From positions 992,001 through 1,056,000 of the forward strand of contig RBKR01000009.1 of the NCBI GenBank assembly GCA_004835665.1: 64,000 nt of DNA, given 5' to 3'. Shown here piece by piece: positions 31,968 to 42,422 of the stretch (positions within the stretch are counted from its first letter, which is position 1; every line of letters begins with the position of its first letter). The translations under genes were made by a program, and so were the position numbers. The notes beneath the pieces are model-generated. The model saw nothing but the letters and a program-made list of their open reading frames with translations. It made no database searches and was not told the DNA's origin. Source of the DNA: Phoma sp. XZ068. Lineage: Eukaryota; Ascomycota; Dothideomycetes; Pleosporales; Didymellaceae.

Positions 31968-34408
31968 ATGAGCTCCAAAGACAACTTGGCCCTGGACCTG
32001 GAGCACGGCGTGCGACGATGGGATAGGCAAAGATGGATCAGCGTTTTCAGCAGCCACTCCCCTACTATCCGCGAAGTGACGGAATGCTTAGGCCTTGGCT
32101 TGTCCGCATCCAGCTCAACAACGAACCGCGGCATTCCCAAGTTCGACAATCCGGATTATCGCAAGATCTCGAGCGAGGTCACGAAGCTGTCGAAGGAGCT
32201 GCCAAAAGAAAGAGACGCACTGCTAGATTTTGCTGCAGATCCACACAGCTTAGATGCCGAGCTGGAGGAGTTGCTCGGTACTTACGGGCCCGCTATCTGG
32301 GGCAGGGATGCTGATCGCACATGTCTCCTGACCCCCGATCCAACCAAGAAGACCTACAACAAAGATCTTTTTTACGACAATGCAGATCACAGGGAAATGT
32401 GAGTATTCATTACAACAAGCTGCTTGGCTTATCTACGCATCTCGCTGACACGTGCAGACTCAAGATTCATCTGCATCGATGGATCATCATCAAAGCATGC
32501 TACTACATCAGGAACATGAAGCTCAAGAGGCCTTCCGGGGCCAACGACTACGACACACTTGCTGACATTGAGGGTGAAGGTGGTGTAAGTGCACCTATCC
32601 GTTTCAAGTCACCTGACTTGAGCTTCTGGTCTCCTATGCTGACGCAGCTTCAGTCACAACATGGAACACCGCAATCACTTTCCCCGCCGCAACCTGATGC
32701 ATCTGCTGGCACTGACCTTGACGTGAAGCCTATCGCCAATCTAAAAAAACGCAAGAGCTCCGCCTATCTAGGCGGTGGATCTTTGTCCGACGGGGAAGAG
32801 CACCCTTCCTCGCCTGCTAAGCGGCTGTACAGCACGTTGCCGACAGGAAGGAGGAGTGCGAGTCCACGGAAGTCACTCAAGTCATTAGGCGCCTCGAGCC
32901 CGGGTAGCTCTGAGAACATTCCGCCTCTTCCAGTGCGGCCCTTTGACCAGAGCCACCATCATTCACCAGCCCCGAATGTTGGTACTGACTCCGGGCGCGT
33001 GCAGCTCAGCCCAATGTCAAGCAATGAAGTCAACGGTATATCTGGGTCTCCTGCAAATGCGCCGGCACCTGTTGGGGGGTTCACGGCTGTCAACAACACC
33101 AGCAGCTTTACCACAGCCAACAACTCGCCTCCCACACGTGTCCGTGAACCTTCGAATGAAGCGCCCCGAGCCCCGTCAGTCGATACGAGGATGACATCGC
33201 CGCCTCAAAGCCGTGTGGAGCCCCGCACATACACCAGCCCGTACGACACAGCTGCTCACGGTGTGACTTTGCCGTCGATGACTCCAGATCCTCGATCAGT
33301 TCCTGCAATCGGCGCTGCTTCTGGTCCAGGGTTCCACGCAGTGAACTCGCCCATCCCTGCCAATGGCGTTCTCAGTCGAGAGTCCTCTGTGGCCCAAGGA
33401 GCCCAGCATTCGCAGATCACTCCTCAATTAACTCCTCAGCTACAGGGGCAGCAGCACAACTCGCCGCAAGGCCAGTTTGCTCAAATCAAAGCTCGTTCTG
33501 ACAGCCAATCGCACAGCCATACACCTTCTAGAACCCATGTTCAGCCACACCAGCAAGCGGCGGCTCAGCCGCCCAGCCGTACCCATACACCTAGTGGCCA
33601 TCACGCAAGCCGTTCTATTGCCCCTCACCCTTCTAGTAGATCCAATACACCCTCTGCGCAGGACGTACATACTCCGACAATTAAGCCACATAGTCAGCAG
33701 ATTGCACCTGCGCCCGCACCTGCGCCATCAGAGTTGCATGCACCTATCCACGGTATGCGGATTGTTCCTGCAGTGGTGCCGGCTGGTCAACCCCAAGTGG
33801 TGCAGCCTCCACCGCCTGCCGCAGCTCCGGTTCCACTCCCACAACCGGTACTGAAGAGCCAGCATGTCGAGGTTCCTCCCCAGCACCAGCCTAGACCCGT
33901 TGTCACTGTGGTTGATCTCCGTTTGCTTCAATGCGAGGTTCTTGCTTTGCTTATTCAGTACTTGTTTCCAAGACCAGCATCGCCGCCAGACGAAGGACTC
34001 GTCATCAGCCGAATCCACCACCTCTGGTACCTTGGCGAAGGCATGTTCCGCGCTGAGCTAGGCCCGCACTTTGACATGTGTTCTCGTATCTTGCAAGCCT
34101 GGCTGCACGAAAGACAGGCTATCAGCAGCCTTCGACACTCGCTGCTCGCGCAACCTGGAGTTAGTGCCGCTGGGCTCATGGACCGCCTACTAGCTATGAA
34201 TGACCTCCGAGTTATGCGACTGAAGTGGAAGAACATGAGCACTCTTGACGGTGTCAGCCCCGAGGATTTGCTTTGTAGGACGTTTGCTGTCATGGCGAAC
34301 ACGGAGAACACAGAACATGTGTTCAAAGACGGACTGGACCGGCTTAATAGGGGCGTGTTCGAGTTCCTTCGGAATGAGGATTCCAAAATTGTCATGCACA
34401 GGCGGTGA
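31968..34408 (+). CDS. Unknown protein, paralog B of a tandem pair
   Basis: Family not recognised. Exons: 31968-32398 and 32458-34408 (59-nt intron, GTGAGT...GTGCAG), 793 residues. The N-terminal domain shares with the upstream gene the pattern IWGRDADRTCLLT and Y.KDLFYDN, then HLHRWIIIKACYYI immediately after the intron. A very long disordered linker follows (about residues 190-620), rich in Pro, Ser, Gln and His with many SRTHTPS-like units, and again carries GPGFHAVN and NGVL. The C-terminal helical domain (IHHLWYLGEG, then VSPEDLLCRTFAVMANTEN) matches that of paralog A. The linker is about twice as long as in paralog A. The composition suggests a nuclear or scaffold protein, but this is only a guess. 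Confidence 0.72.
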
Positions 34409-35034
34409 GTTGTGGGGGCGATGAGCATCATTCTTTTCTTCTAGAGCTTCGGCTGTCTTAGTAGTTTCTTTTGTCTGAAAAGTGCAGACAGCGTTGATCC
34501 TGTCTTTAGCGATGGCGTTTAGCGGCACTCAGCACCTACGACTCGAGTCGATTTGCTTTGTGCAGGGTTTGCGAGCATGTATTCATAGTGGTTTGTCACG
34601 TTCTCTGTACATGTATTGGAGGAGCGGCAGCAGCTGCTCGAGAATGGTCAACTTCATGCATCAATACACACAGTTCCAATCACAAACACGCACATTCGTG
34701 ACCCTGCAGCTCCTTTACTTTTGTTAGCCGTCACATTCGACAAGACTGCTCACGCGCTCTGATCACAAGTTCTAGTCGACGCTCTTGGCATCATGTGTTG
34801 CTTGTGGCTCAAACAGCGACCGCGTGAACGGCCCGCTTGCGCTACGTCAATTGTCAGCCTCAGCTTCAGCCTCGGCCGCTCACCACCGCCCTGTCCATCA
34901 TGTCACGCCCACGATGAGCGGCCTCGCCTCCCTCTTGCTCTTACGGCCTTCCTCTGTTCCCCTGTGCAGCGACTCCACATGAGTCTCCCATCCGTGGTAT
35001 CAGACTAGAACATCGCCGCAGCCCTTTGCGAACT
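34409..35034. other. Intergenic region between paralog B and the membrane/coiled-coil gene
   Basis: No gene recognised. A CT-rich segment at about 34850-34990 is the likely leader of the next gene. Confidence 0.45.
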
Positions 35035-36646
35035 ATGGTGTTCCGCCTTTTCACACCGTATGGTAGGTTTCAACCTCGACTGCACAGTTGCACAACTAAC
35101 GTCGTGTACAGGGGAAGGACAGTACAGTGTTGTCCCCAAGAGACCAGACCCCCTCGGTGCAGACGCAACGCTACAGTATTCGGTCCTGGGCTCGACCGCC
35201 GCCGCCGCTGCATACACGTCTTTCGCTCCACGATACGGCCTTCAAGGCACTTCAGGCCATGCACTCTCTCGACCCGCGCTGTTCATACGATCATCGGCGA
35301 AGCTAGGCCTCTGCGCAGCTGTGTTGGGTGTGGCAACCAATTTATACTACCACTCTCGCTTCACGTTGATCCTGCTTTCGACAAGCAAATATGAGCCCAG
35401 ACCGTGGAAATTGTACGAGAAGACGAAGTGTTTTACGGTAGATGACGGCTGTCTCATCGGTGCAGGCCTGGGGCTTGCCGCTTCAGTCCCCGCCCTCTTT
35501 ATGCGCCGGCTAGCTATCCCACGCTGGACACAATGCCTCGGCCTGGCGAATATGGGAGCTTGCGCTGGCATTCTCGGCGCGCATGGATACCTTGAATATA
35601 CAGGCGACCGCAAGAAGGCTTATATTAAGTTGGATCGCCGCTTGCAGATACGCTCACGCGAGTTCTGGGAGGTGTTGTGTGATAAGAAGTTGGTGGCAAG
35701 GTTCAATCCTCTGTTCCAGCTGTACATCCGTCACCATGCATTTTGGTACGCTCACCTACAACCGGATCCTGCCTCCGAGCAGGCTGATCACCACGACGCT
35801 GTTTCCGCCGGATCTCAAAATCCAAGTTCCCCAGCGACTGCTCCAGACACTACCTACGTACACGAAGATCAGTCGTACTACCTGCCACCGTTCGACTACG
35901 CCGAGGACCTGAAATACATCAGCGTGGAGGCCACCTACGCACAGATCGAGGAGCACGAGGCGGAGATTGCGGCACTACTAAAGGAAGCCGAGTTCCTCCT
36001 GTACGTCAGCGCACACAGGCAGTACGAGTACTGTCATCTGGAAGACGCGGGCGACGAAGAGCGACAGCAGCGTCTAAAGGAGCTCCAGCTCTTGCAAATC
36101 ACATACAACAAAATCCGCAGCGCAGCTGAACAGCTCCAATCAAGACTCATCAATTGGCGGTTGTCGTTGCAACACAAGGCTATCATGGATTCACCAGCAT
36201 CAGCCAACAAATCGGTCGCTGCCTGGCTGCCGAAGACGATGCATAATTTCACGGCACACAACCCCTCGCTTTCAATCGAAGAGCTGGAGAAAACACAAGC
36301 GACGCTGGATGCCGAGATAAAGGTCTTCGAAGCTAGCATTGCATACCCCGGGTACGCGAGAGAGAAGAAGGAGCGCTGGAGAATGGACGTCGAGGACGGC
36401 AGGTCGCTGTTGCGTGTTGCTGATAAGATAGTCTGGGAGTTTGAGAAGATGCAGGACGCGGCGCATGAGAAGAGCATACTTGAGCCGAGCGAGCGTGCGA
36501 GCCATACAAGAGAGCACCAATCTGTTGCAGAGCCCACAGAGCCTGCACGAGCACAAGTGGATGGCATGACTGTCACGAAGACGGCAGTCACAAACACGCC
36601 AGTCACAAAGTCATCTGATGGAAGTCTAGAAGTCGGCAAGTCATGA
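35035..36646 (+). CDS. Unknown three-pass membrane protein with coiled coil
   Basis: A 28-nt first exon (35035-35062, MVFRLFTPY) is joined to 35112-36646 across a 49-nt intron (GTAGGT...TACAG), giving 520 residues. Without this exon the ORF would begin inside the intron. Hydrophobic segments lie at about residues 72-90, 121-140 and 149-168. A basic loop and an aromatic region follow (FWEVLCDKKLVARFNPLFQLYIRHHAFWY). A long Glu/Gln/Lys-rich helical region (about 270-460) could form a coiled coil. The tail is Ser/Thr-rich with TVTKTAVTNTPVTKS. No signal peptide is evident. An organelle membrane location is possible but unproven. Family not recognised. Confidence 0.75.
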
Positions 36647-36804
36647 TACCCATACCTAATACTGCCGAAAGAAAGAAAGAAATACAAGCCGTTCAACCCA
36701 CTCACTCGTCATGCGTGACAACTCCGCCATCCCGCTTCCTCATGCGTAACAAACTTGCCAACCCCCTTCCGCTCCCGCGCTGCGTCGGTAGCAACCACCA
36801 CCCT

Positions 36805-37170
36805 CTACTCACCCTTCCCCATAACCGCAAGCGTAACGCCAAACCCCCTCTTCTTCGCCACACCCACCCGCTCCTTCTCCCCCTCCGCAACCGAACCCGC
36901 CACACCACTTTCCCGCTTCACCTCCGGAACCACGCCCGCCTTCCCCTCGAGACAAGCAGCACGCTCGCGCAGCTCGTTGCGCAGACGAGCGTCTTCGTCC
37001 TCAGCCACGATGGCGCGCGCATCGTCGAGACTCATGGTGTCGTTGGGGATGAAGACGTCGGTTTTGTCTGAGCCCGTGGTGGATGTTGAGGAGGAGGGGG
37101 CCTTGGGGGGACGGGCGCCGGAGAGCATGTGTTTGATGTGTTTGCGGGGGGTGGGGGGTGTTGAGACCAT
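36805..37170 (-). CDS. Small charged protein of unknown function
   Basis: This is a 121-residue ORF from the ATG at 37170 (MVSTPPTPRKHIKHMLSGAR). The N-terminus is basic. A middle block DKTDVFIPNDTMSLDDARAIVAEDEDARLRNELRERAA looks helical. The end is Gly/Val/Lys-rich and stops at 36805. The reading frame is open further upstream (to 37476), but that part has low-complexity Thr/Ser/His content and overlaps short DNA repeats, so I treat it as 5' flank. The gene converges on the membrane/coiled-coil gene with about 160 bp between stops. No domain recognised. Confidence 0.55.
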   Translation of the reverse strand: MVSTPPTPRKHIKHMLSGARPPKAPSSSTSTTGSDKTDVFIPNDTMSLDDARAIVAEDEDARLRNELRERAACLEGKAGVVPEVKRESGVAGSVAEGEKERVGVAKKRGFGVTLAVMGKGE

Positions 37171-37210
37171 TTTGATGTCTGGAGAGATGTGTGATGGGTT
37201 TGTTTGGAGG

Positions 37211-37287
37211 ACTTGTATGCGTGATTTGTTGGGAGTACTTGTATGTAACTTGGTTTGCGTACTTGTATGCGTAGTTCGTCTAGGGTC
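37211..37287. repeat. Short imperfect repeats upstream of the small charged-protein gene
   Basis: The 9-mer ACTTGTATG recurs at 37211, 37237 and 37261 (spacings 26 and 24 bp), each followed by a related GT/TTG-rich stretch. A diverged fourth unit (GTGAATGCGTAG) lies near 37321. They lie within 120 bp of the proposed start codon on the minus strand and could be promoter elements or a decayed minisatellite. Confidence 0.6.
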
Positions 37288-37687
37288 ACCAACAAGGCGC
37301 TCTGTGTCGGTGAAGAGTACGTGAATGCGTAGGTTGTTTGGGGTGACCGTACGAGTAGTTTGGACTGGGAGGTGAGAGGAAAGGACGATGAACAGGTGGG
37401 TTGAATACATAATAATAATAATCGGGAAGTGCAATCTATGGTTCAGTGAATTAGGGAGCGAATGGTATTTTTTCAAGGACTTCGAATATTTGAATATCAG
37501 AATGTTTCGTCGAATTTTTGGTTCACCTCACCCGTGAACCACAACGTACACTTGGACGTTTTGGCAAAATTGTTCGCTACACATTAATTAAATGCAATAA
37601 GTGTATCTAATGGGCCTTAGTCATATTCGTCCGAAGCGCATGAAGGACCAACGCGCGGTGCAAGTTGTAAAAGCGTTCCGCAGGTCT
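37288..37687. other. Intergenic region with A/T-rich segments
   Basis: An (ATA)n-like run lies at about 37408-37422, and A/T-rich sequence continues to about 37590. It is probably promoter for the gene on the left and 3' UTR for the gene on the right (both minus strand). No coding sequence recognised. Confidence 0.45.
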
Positions 37688-38509
37688 CTAGCCCGCCGTC
37701 GGACGCTCTTGAGCAAACCGTCCTGTATTGGGCTTCCTCCACTCAGGCAACTTGTTCCACTGGCCGACAGCTTCCAACTTCAGATCATCGGTCAGAAGAC
37801 CGGATTGTATCATCGCTTCACGTCCCCGGTCTACGCGGCTCTGCTCAGTTCGCGAAAACGCGTGCCATGCCTGCCGCTGAGCGTGTTGGCTCGCTGTAAT
37901 GTATATGTTCATCTGCAATCCGACGTGTGCGTCTCGTGCCTCTTTTAACTCCACCCTACGAGTGCTCAGTGGTATCGCGTGGTCAAGAGGGGTGGCTGGA
38001 CTTGGGAGACCTTCTATCCCCGTGCTTCTGACAGGCCCAGTGGTGTCTATGAGGGGAAATTGCTCCAGCAGCCGAGATACACGGGGAGATCTGTCGATCC
38101 TTGGCCTGACGAAGTTTGGTTGGGTCTGTGTAGTTGGATCGGGATAGTGTCGCATCAGCTTGAGAGGGTATGCGTGTTTGATCTCAGTCAACTTGGGGTA
38201 CGGTCGTTGCAGCTTGGGTTTCCATCGATCCGCATCACCTCTGTGCCTGTTGAGCTTCCTCTGCTCTTCACAGCTGGTCTGATGGTTTGGTATGATGAGC
38301 TTCAGTGACATGGTAACTCTCTCTTTGGTGCTTTCCGGCGGTGTGAGTGGAGCATCTTCAGGAGAGGGGCGGATTGTGGTCGCGGCTGTACTTGGTGATA
38401 TTGTTCGCTGACGTTTCGCGGATCTGGTTTTGCATGTACTAGAAACATTTGGCCTTCCTTCATCCGATGAGGGCCGTTTGCGCGAAGAGATGGGTGTGAG
38501 TTGTGTCAT
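37688..38509 (-). CDS. Unknown basic protein
   Basis: The ORF of 273 residues runs from the ATG at 38509 (MTQLTPISSRKRP); an in-frame ATG at 38578 would add 23 residues. The N-terminal third is Ser/Thr/Pro/Arg-rich with a possible nuclear localisation signal (KTRSAKRQRT). A middle block RPYPKLTEIKHAYPLKLMRHYPDP and a C-terminal helical part (ELKEARDAHVGLQMNIYITASQ, then RQAWHAFSRTEQSRVDRGRE) look like conserved protein sequence. No known domain recognised. Likely nuclear by composition only. Confidence 0.6.
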   Translation of the reverse strand: MTQLTPISSRKRPSSDEGRPNVSSTCKTRSAKRQRTISPSTAATTIRPSPEDAPLTPPESTKERVTMSLKLIIPNHQTSCEEQRKLNRHRGDADRWKPKLQRPYPKLTEIKHAYPLKLMRHYPDPTTQTQPNFVRPRIDRSPRVSRLLEQFPLIDTTGPVRSTGIEGLPSPATPLDHAIPLSTRRVELKEARDAHVGLQMNIYITASQHAQRQAWHAFSRTEQSRVDRGREAMIQSGLLTDDLKLEAVGQWNKLPEWRKPNTGRFAQERPTAG

Positions 38510-38657
38510 ATTGTTGGCGTTACGACTGAACTGTGTTCGTTCGTTGCTGTTGTGCTGACGATCGCTGAAGTGCTGCAACGGTGATCGTAATGGCGAGGTT
38601 CGCCGCCTCAGTAATTTGTAAAGGAGTGTAGACTGGCGTTGTGGTTAAATCGATGCC

Positions 38658-38948
38658 TTAGGTCGGCGTGGAAGTTTGTAGGCCTACCGAGTTGATGAGC
38701 GATGCTATAGTCAAGTGAGTGAGAGCAGATGAGGCGTCTGCAGCGCTGTCTGATTTAAGTTGAAGTGGCAGATATGAATGAAGGTTTGGGTCGGGAATAT
38801 TATTGTAGTCAGAGCGGGTGTACCGTGGTGTTGTTAGTGGGTCTTGCCCTTTGCGGAGAGCAAGCAAGACAGCGACGAGCCATGTGGTCACGACTGGAAG
38901 GCACGTCCAGAAATCAGAGGATCGATTCGGGAGCTCTGTCGGCTTCAT
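38658..38948 (-). CDS. Possible small single-pass membrane protein
   Basis: From the in-frame ATG at 38948 (MKPTELPNRSS), 96 residues follow with one hydrophobic segment (FWTCLPVVTTWLVAVLLAL) and a polar tail. An upstream ATG at 38996 adds 16 residues. No family recognised. It sits about 150 bp upstream of the basic-protein gene on the same strand and could instead be an upstream exon or a chance ORF. Confidence 0.3.
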   Translation of the reverse strand: MKPTELPNRSSDFWTCLPVVTTWLVAVLLALRKGQDPLTTPRYTRSDYNNIPDPNLHSYLPLQLKSDSAADASSALTHLTIASLINSVGLQTSTPT

Positions 38949-38996
38949 TGTCAATCGAAGCAATGTACTTGTGTAGGTTTCACTCGATGTAGGCAC

Positions 38997-39431
38997 GGAC
39001 TTTCTTGAAAGTGACGCCTGCTATACAAGACAGTACTCCACGCCTTTCACCCTACAGCTGCCACATGAGCAAACGCCGCCGCGGAGTATTAGGTAAGACT
39101 GTTAACTGCCGACAATATTAGTAGGATGGCAGAATACTTGACCCGTGACATGCCTCGCTCCTGCCGTTGTGAGCCTCGCTGTGGTCATTATCGCGCCACC
39201 AGTGCCGAAAATAAGAGAGAAACGAGAACAGCCGAGTGAGTGGTATGAGCTTCTCTCGCCCAAACAAAACTTAGTCGTGATTGTGAAAGTATCTTAAGCA
39301 AATGCCAGCGCCCAAGACTAAACAACAACGCCTTTACCGTCTCAGAGTAACAGGAAGCGCCAACGCCGCGCTGAAGCAATGCTATGCAACCTAAGGCAAC
39401 ACCCAAATCAAACAATAAACAATACCGGCGT
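38997..39431. other. Intergenic region
   Basis: No gene recognised. It probably contains the 3' UTR of the large membrane-anchored protein gene whose stop is at 39432 (minus strand). Confidence 0.45.
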
Positions 39432-42054
39432 CTACCGCCGCAGGACCTCGTCTTCGGCCATGCTCCAATCCCAAACATCTTCCTCGCGGGACTCCTCTTG
39501 TATCTTCCATGACGCCTGTGTATGTGCAGCCATGGCAGGTCCGCCATTCGCAGCAGTCTGATGTGACGCCCAACTCAAGCCAGTTGTGGTGGCACCGGCC
39601 GCGAGACTATATAAGGCAGTCCATAGCCACGATAAGAAAGATACGATAGGTGAAACAAGTGGCTCCGACCAATTTCTAAACAATGCACGATATACAAGTG
39701 TAGGGATAACGACGCCACGCTTTGGCGCGTCCATGTTAACGGCAAAAGGATATGGTGAGTAGCGCGCAAATTCTGGGTGACAGAACATCTCGCTGCAGTC
39801 GTGGTCAGCACAGGTTCGGCAAAGAGAACAGGTGAGAGACGGGAAGGTAGACTGACTGACTCTAGTCCAGAGATAGCAGGATGAAGATCGGAAGAGAAAG
39901 CACGTACCAAGCGACAGTTTCGCTCGCCCACCAGATGAAGGACAGTGTTAGCACGATGCCCAGCAATGTAACACCGCCCCACATCTTCAAGGGCGCATTC
40001 TGGACGGCTCTTTGCGTCTTGAGACGCTCGTCCCAGAAGAAGCCGCGGAACCACCTCCACGGCGAGAACTCGTGGCTGAGATTGCGGATAGTGACAGGCG
40101 CCTTCTCGCCTGTTCCCTCCACGTCGATGTGGTCCACCCTTGTTCCCACCCTACTCATACCCCGGCTGGCATCGCGGATGCTTGTGCTTGTTGCTCGTAG
40201 GTGCTGGCGCATGCGGTGAATCTGCACGACCTCAGCTTGACGCCCACGCTCCGCCTCGCTGCGCGGTGCATGGGTAGGAAGGGCCAGGCCCTGTAGCGTA
40301 TCCTCGTCAGTTTCGTTGTCCGCGAGAGGGGTGATGAGGTCTTCGAGCGAGTGTATGGTGTCGTCACCATAGTCGTTGCTCGCCCTAGCTTCTTGTACGA
40401 GTGCATGGAGAGCTGAGCGGGGCAGCTGGGGATGAGATACCGCAGGCTGGGAAGGTGCTGGTGCTTCCTCTACCCGCTGTTGGTCTTCTTTGGGCGCTGT
40501 TGGGTTTTTCGGCGAGCGTATGCTGCGTGAACTGTCTTTAGGTGATTGTGATCGCGGACGTGGGTTTTCGATGGGCTTGTGTGCTGTCCGTGGGCCAGGT
40601 GTATCTACCCATCCACCCATGACGAGAGGGGTTTTGGGGTCGAGCACAATGCGCTCGACTGGCATGGGTGTTGCATCGACCGCTTCTGTGGTGGGTACAC
40701 TCGACGGCACGTCGGGCGTGGTCCCATCATGTGGAGTGTCGTGCCGTTGTTCGCGCAGAGGTTGCTCCTGTGGAATCGCCACTGCTGCCTTGGACGTGTC
40801 TTGTGCGGTCTGAGGGCGTGGGGCAACGGCTTTTGGGCTTGGTGTGTTCGACGCGCGCGCGAGACGGCGAAGGAGGTCCTGCGAGTCTGTCCGTCGACTG
40901 GTGAAAGGCCTGGCCGATTGTTTCTCTGCGTTGGCGACTACATCGCGCTCCACCACGCCAACTGTCTCCACGCTCTTCCTGAAGACAGCAATGGGCGACT
41001 TCTCCAAGCCGAGCTCAGGCTGCGACTTGCCCAGCGACTGCCACGAGTTTGTCCGCTTGCGCAGCTTCCTGGTGGGCGACCCCTGTTCCTGCACGGGGGC
41101 CTGAGTAGAGGTGGTATCTGGGGCCTGAGCCGCTGCGGTGCTGTCTGCATGTATCGACTTCCCTGCCGACGACCACGGCCGGCGCATCTCGTCAGGCGAG
41201 TCCTCGCGAATCCTGTCCAGGCGGGCCGTGGCAACGCCCTGTTCGCGCAGGCTCTCGATCTCGCGCTCGCGGATGTCGTCCAGCTTCGTGCTGCGCGGCA
41301 TGTACGGCGTCGAGGCCAGGATCGAGGCATCGTTCATGTCGAAGGTGAGGTCCCAGTCGCCCGAGTTGTCTCGGTGCGGCGTGTCCGGCTGGAAGCTCTT
41401 GTGCGAGAGCGGGCTGTCTTCGACGGAACGACGTGGCACCTGGGCTCCATTGTGGTTTTGCTGCGCGTAGGGCGTCTCGTCTGGCGGTGCCGGCGTCTGC
41501 TGTGGTGGCGCGTCGCGTGTGATGCTGCGCATCCAGTTCCTGTTTGACCGGCCCTTTCTGCCCCAGCCAGCGGGCGCGTGGATCGCCGGGTCAGAGTGCG
41601 TCGAGCCGCTGCTGCTGGGCGGGCTCTTGATTGCAGCGCGCGCATCGGCGCCGGCAACGGTATAGCTGACGGTGTAGGTGTTGCCGCGGCCGTGGATGTT
41701 GCTGCTGTTGTGATGATTGTGCGCATCGTTGCGCTCGAGATTGTCCATGGTCAGGCCCACGCGAGGATGCGTGCGCGCCTTGCGAAACGGCTGTGCCCTG
41801 CCATTCAATGCCTCGTTCAGTCGGCGTTCGTCGCGCGCATTCTGGATCATGAGCCGCTCAAACTCGTCGTCGCCCTCGAGCGACGTCAGCCCCGACACGA
41901 CCGACCCAGAGTCTTGCGCTTCGTCCGGCACGTGGTCCTCCATGTCGAGGATCCCATCGGCGGCCTTGGTCGTGGTGGTGAGGCGGGCGTAGCGCGTGCT
42001 CATGCCGTTTGCCGACAGCGCGGGGATGGGTTGGAGGGGCCGCCTCGAACTCAT
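39432..42054 (-). CDS. Large disordered protein with C-terminal membrane segments
   Basis: Family not recognised. Exons: 42054-39908 and 39792-39432, giving 835 residues. The donor GTACGT at 39907 lies inside the codon after SETVA. Using it with the acceptor GACTGCAG restores the frame into CEMFCHPEFARYSPYPF; unspliced, the ORF ends 13 codons later. Residues 1 to about 640 are low-complexity and polar (Ser, Pro, Gln, Arg, Asp). They include a helical block TKLDDIREREIESLREQGVATARLDRIRE. Near the C-terminus are a hydrophobic segment (MWGGVTLLGIVLTLSFIWWASE), a loop with two Cys, and a second hydrophobic region (PLVSPIVSFLSWLWTALYSLA). The tail is acidic. Anchoring in the nuclear envelope or ER membrane is a reasonable but unproven idea. 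Confidence 0.75.
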
Positions 42055-42422
42055 TGGTGTGCTAGGGAAGCGTCGCGGTGATGCATAGTACGTGGCTACG
42101 GGCGGGGAGGCGCAATTGCGCGTATATCACTGTCTAAGGCTATCGTCGTCGCTGTGTTTGCACGAGCCGGCGCGTTGTTGTCTTGAGGCTTGAGCTAGAC
42201 GCGTCTGCATCGTGACTTTCACCGCTGCTGGTGGAACGTGCTGCTGGATCGCCTGCAGGGGTGCCGCACTAGTCAATGGTCCCTATCAACATGCGATACA
42301 ACAACAATACACACTACGATTTCTTCTAAGCCCAAATCACATCTGCGCTGACCGTCTCACGTTGCACAGTCTCGAGAATCAGTTCAAGTGTTTCCATTAT
42401 AGTAACTATCCTGGTATCATCC
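42055..42422. other. Intergenic region upstream of the large membrane-anchored protein gene
   Basis: The first part is the likely promoter of that gene (minus strand). The rest precedes the quinate repressor stop codon. No ORF of interest. Confidence 0.45.

Noticed and set aside
40579..41547. 322-codon plus-strand ORF opposite the large membrane-anchored protein gene
   Set aside because: Arg/Cys-rich shadow of a GC-rich coding exon; no domain.
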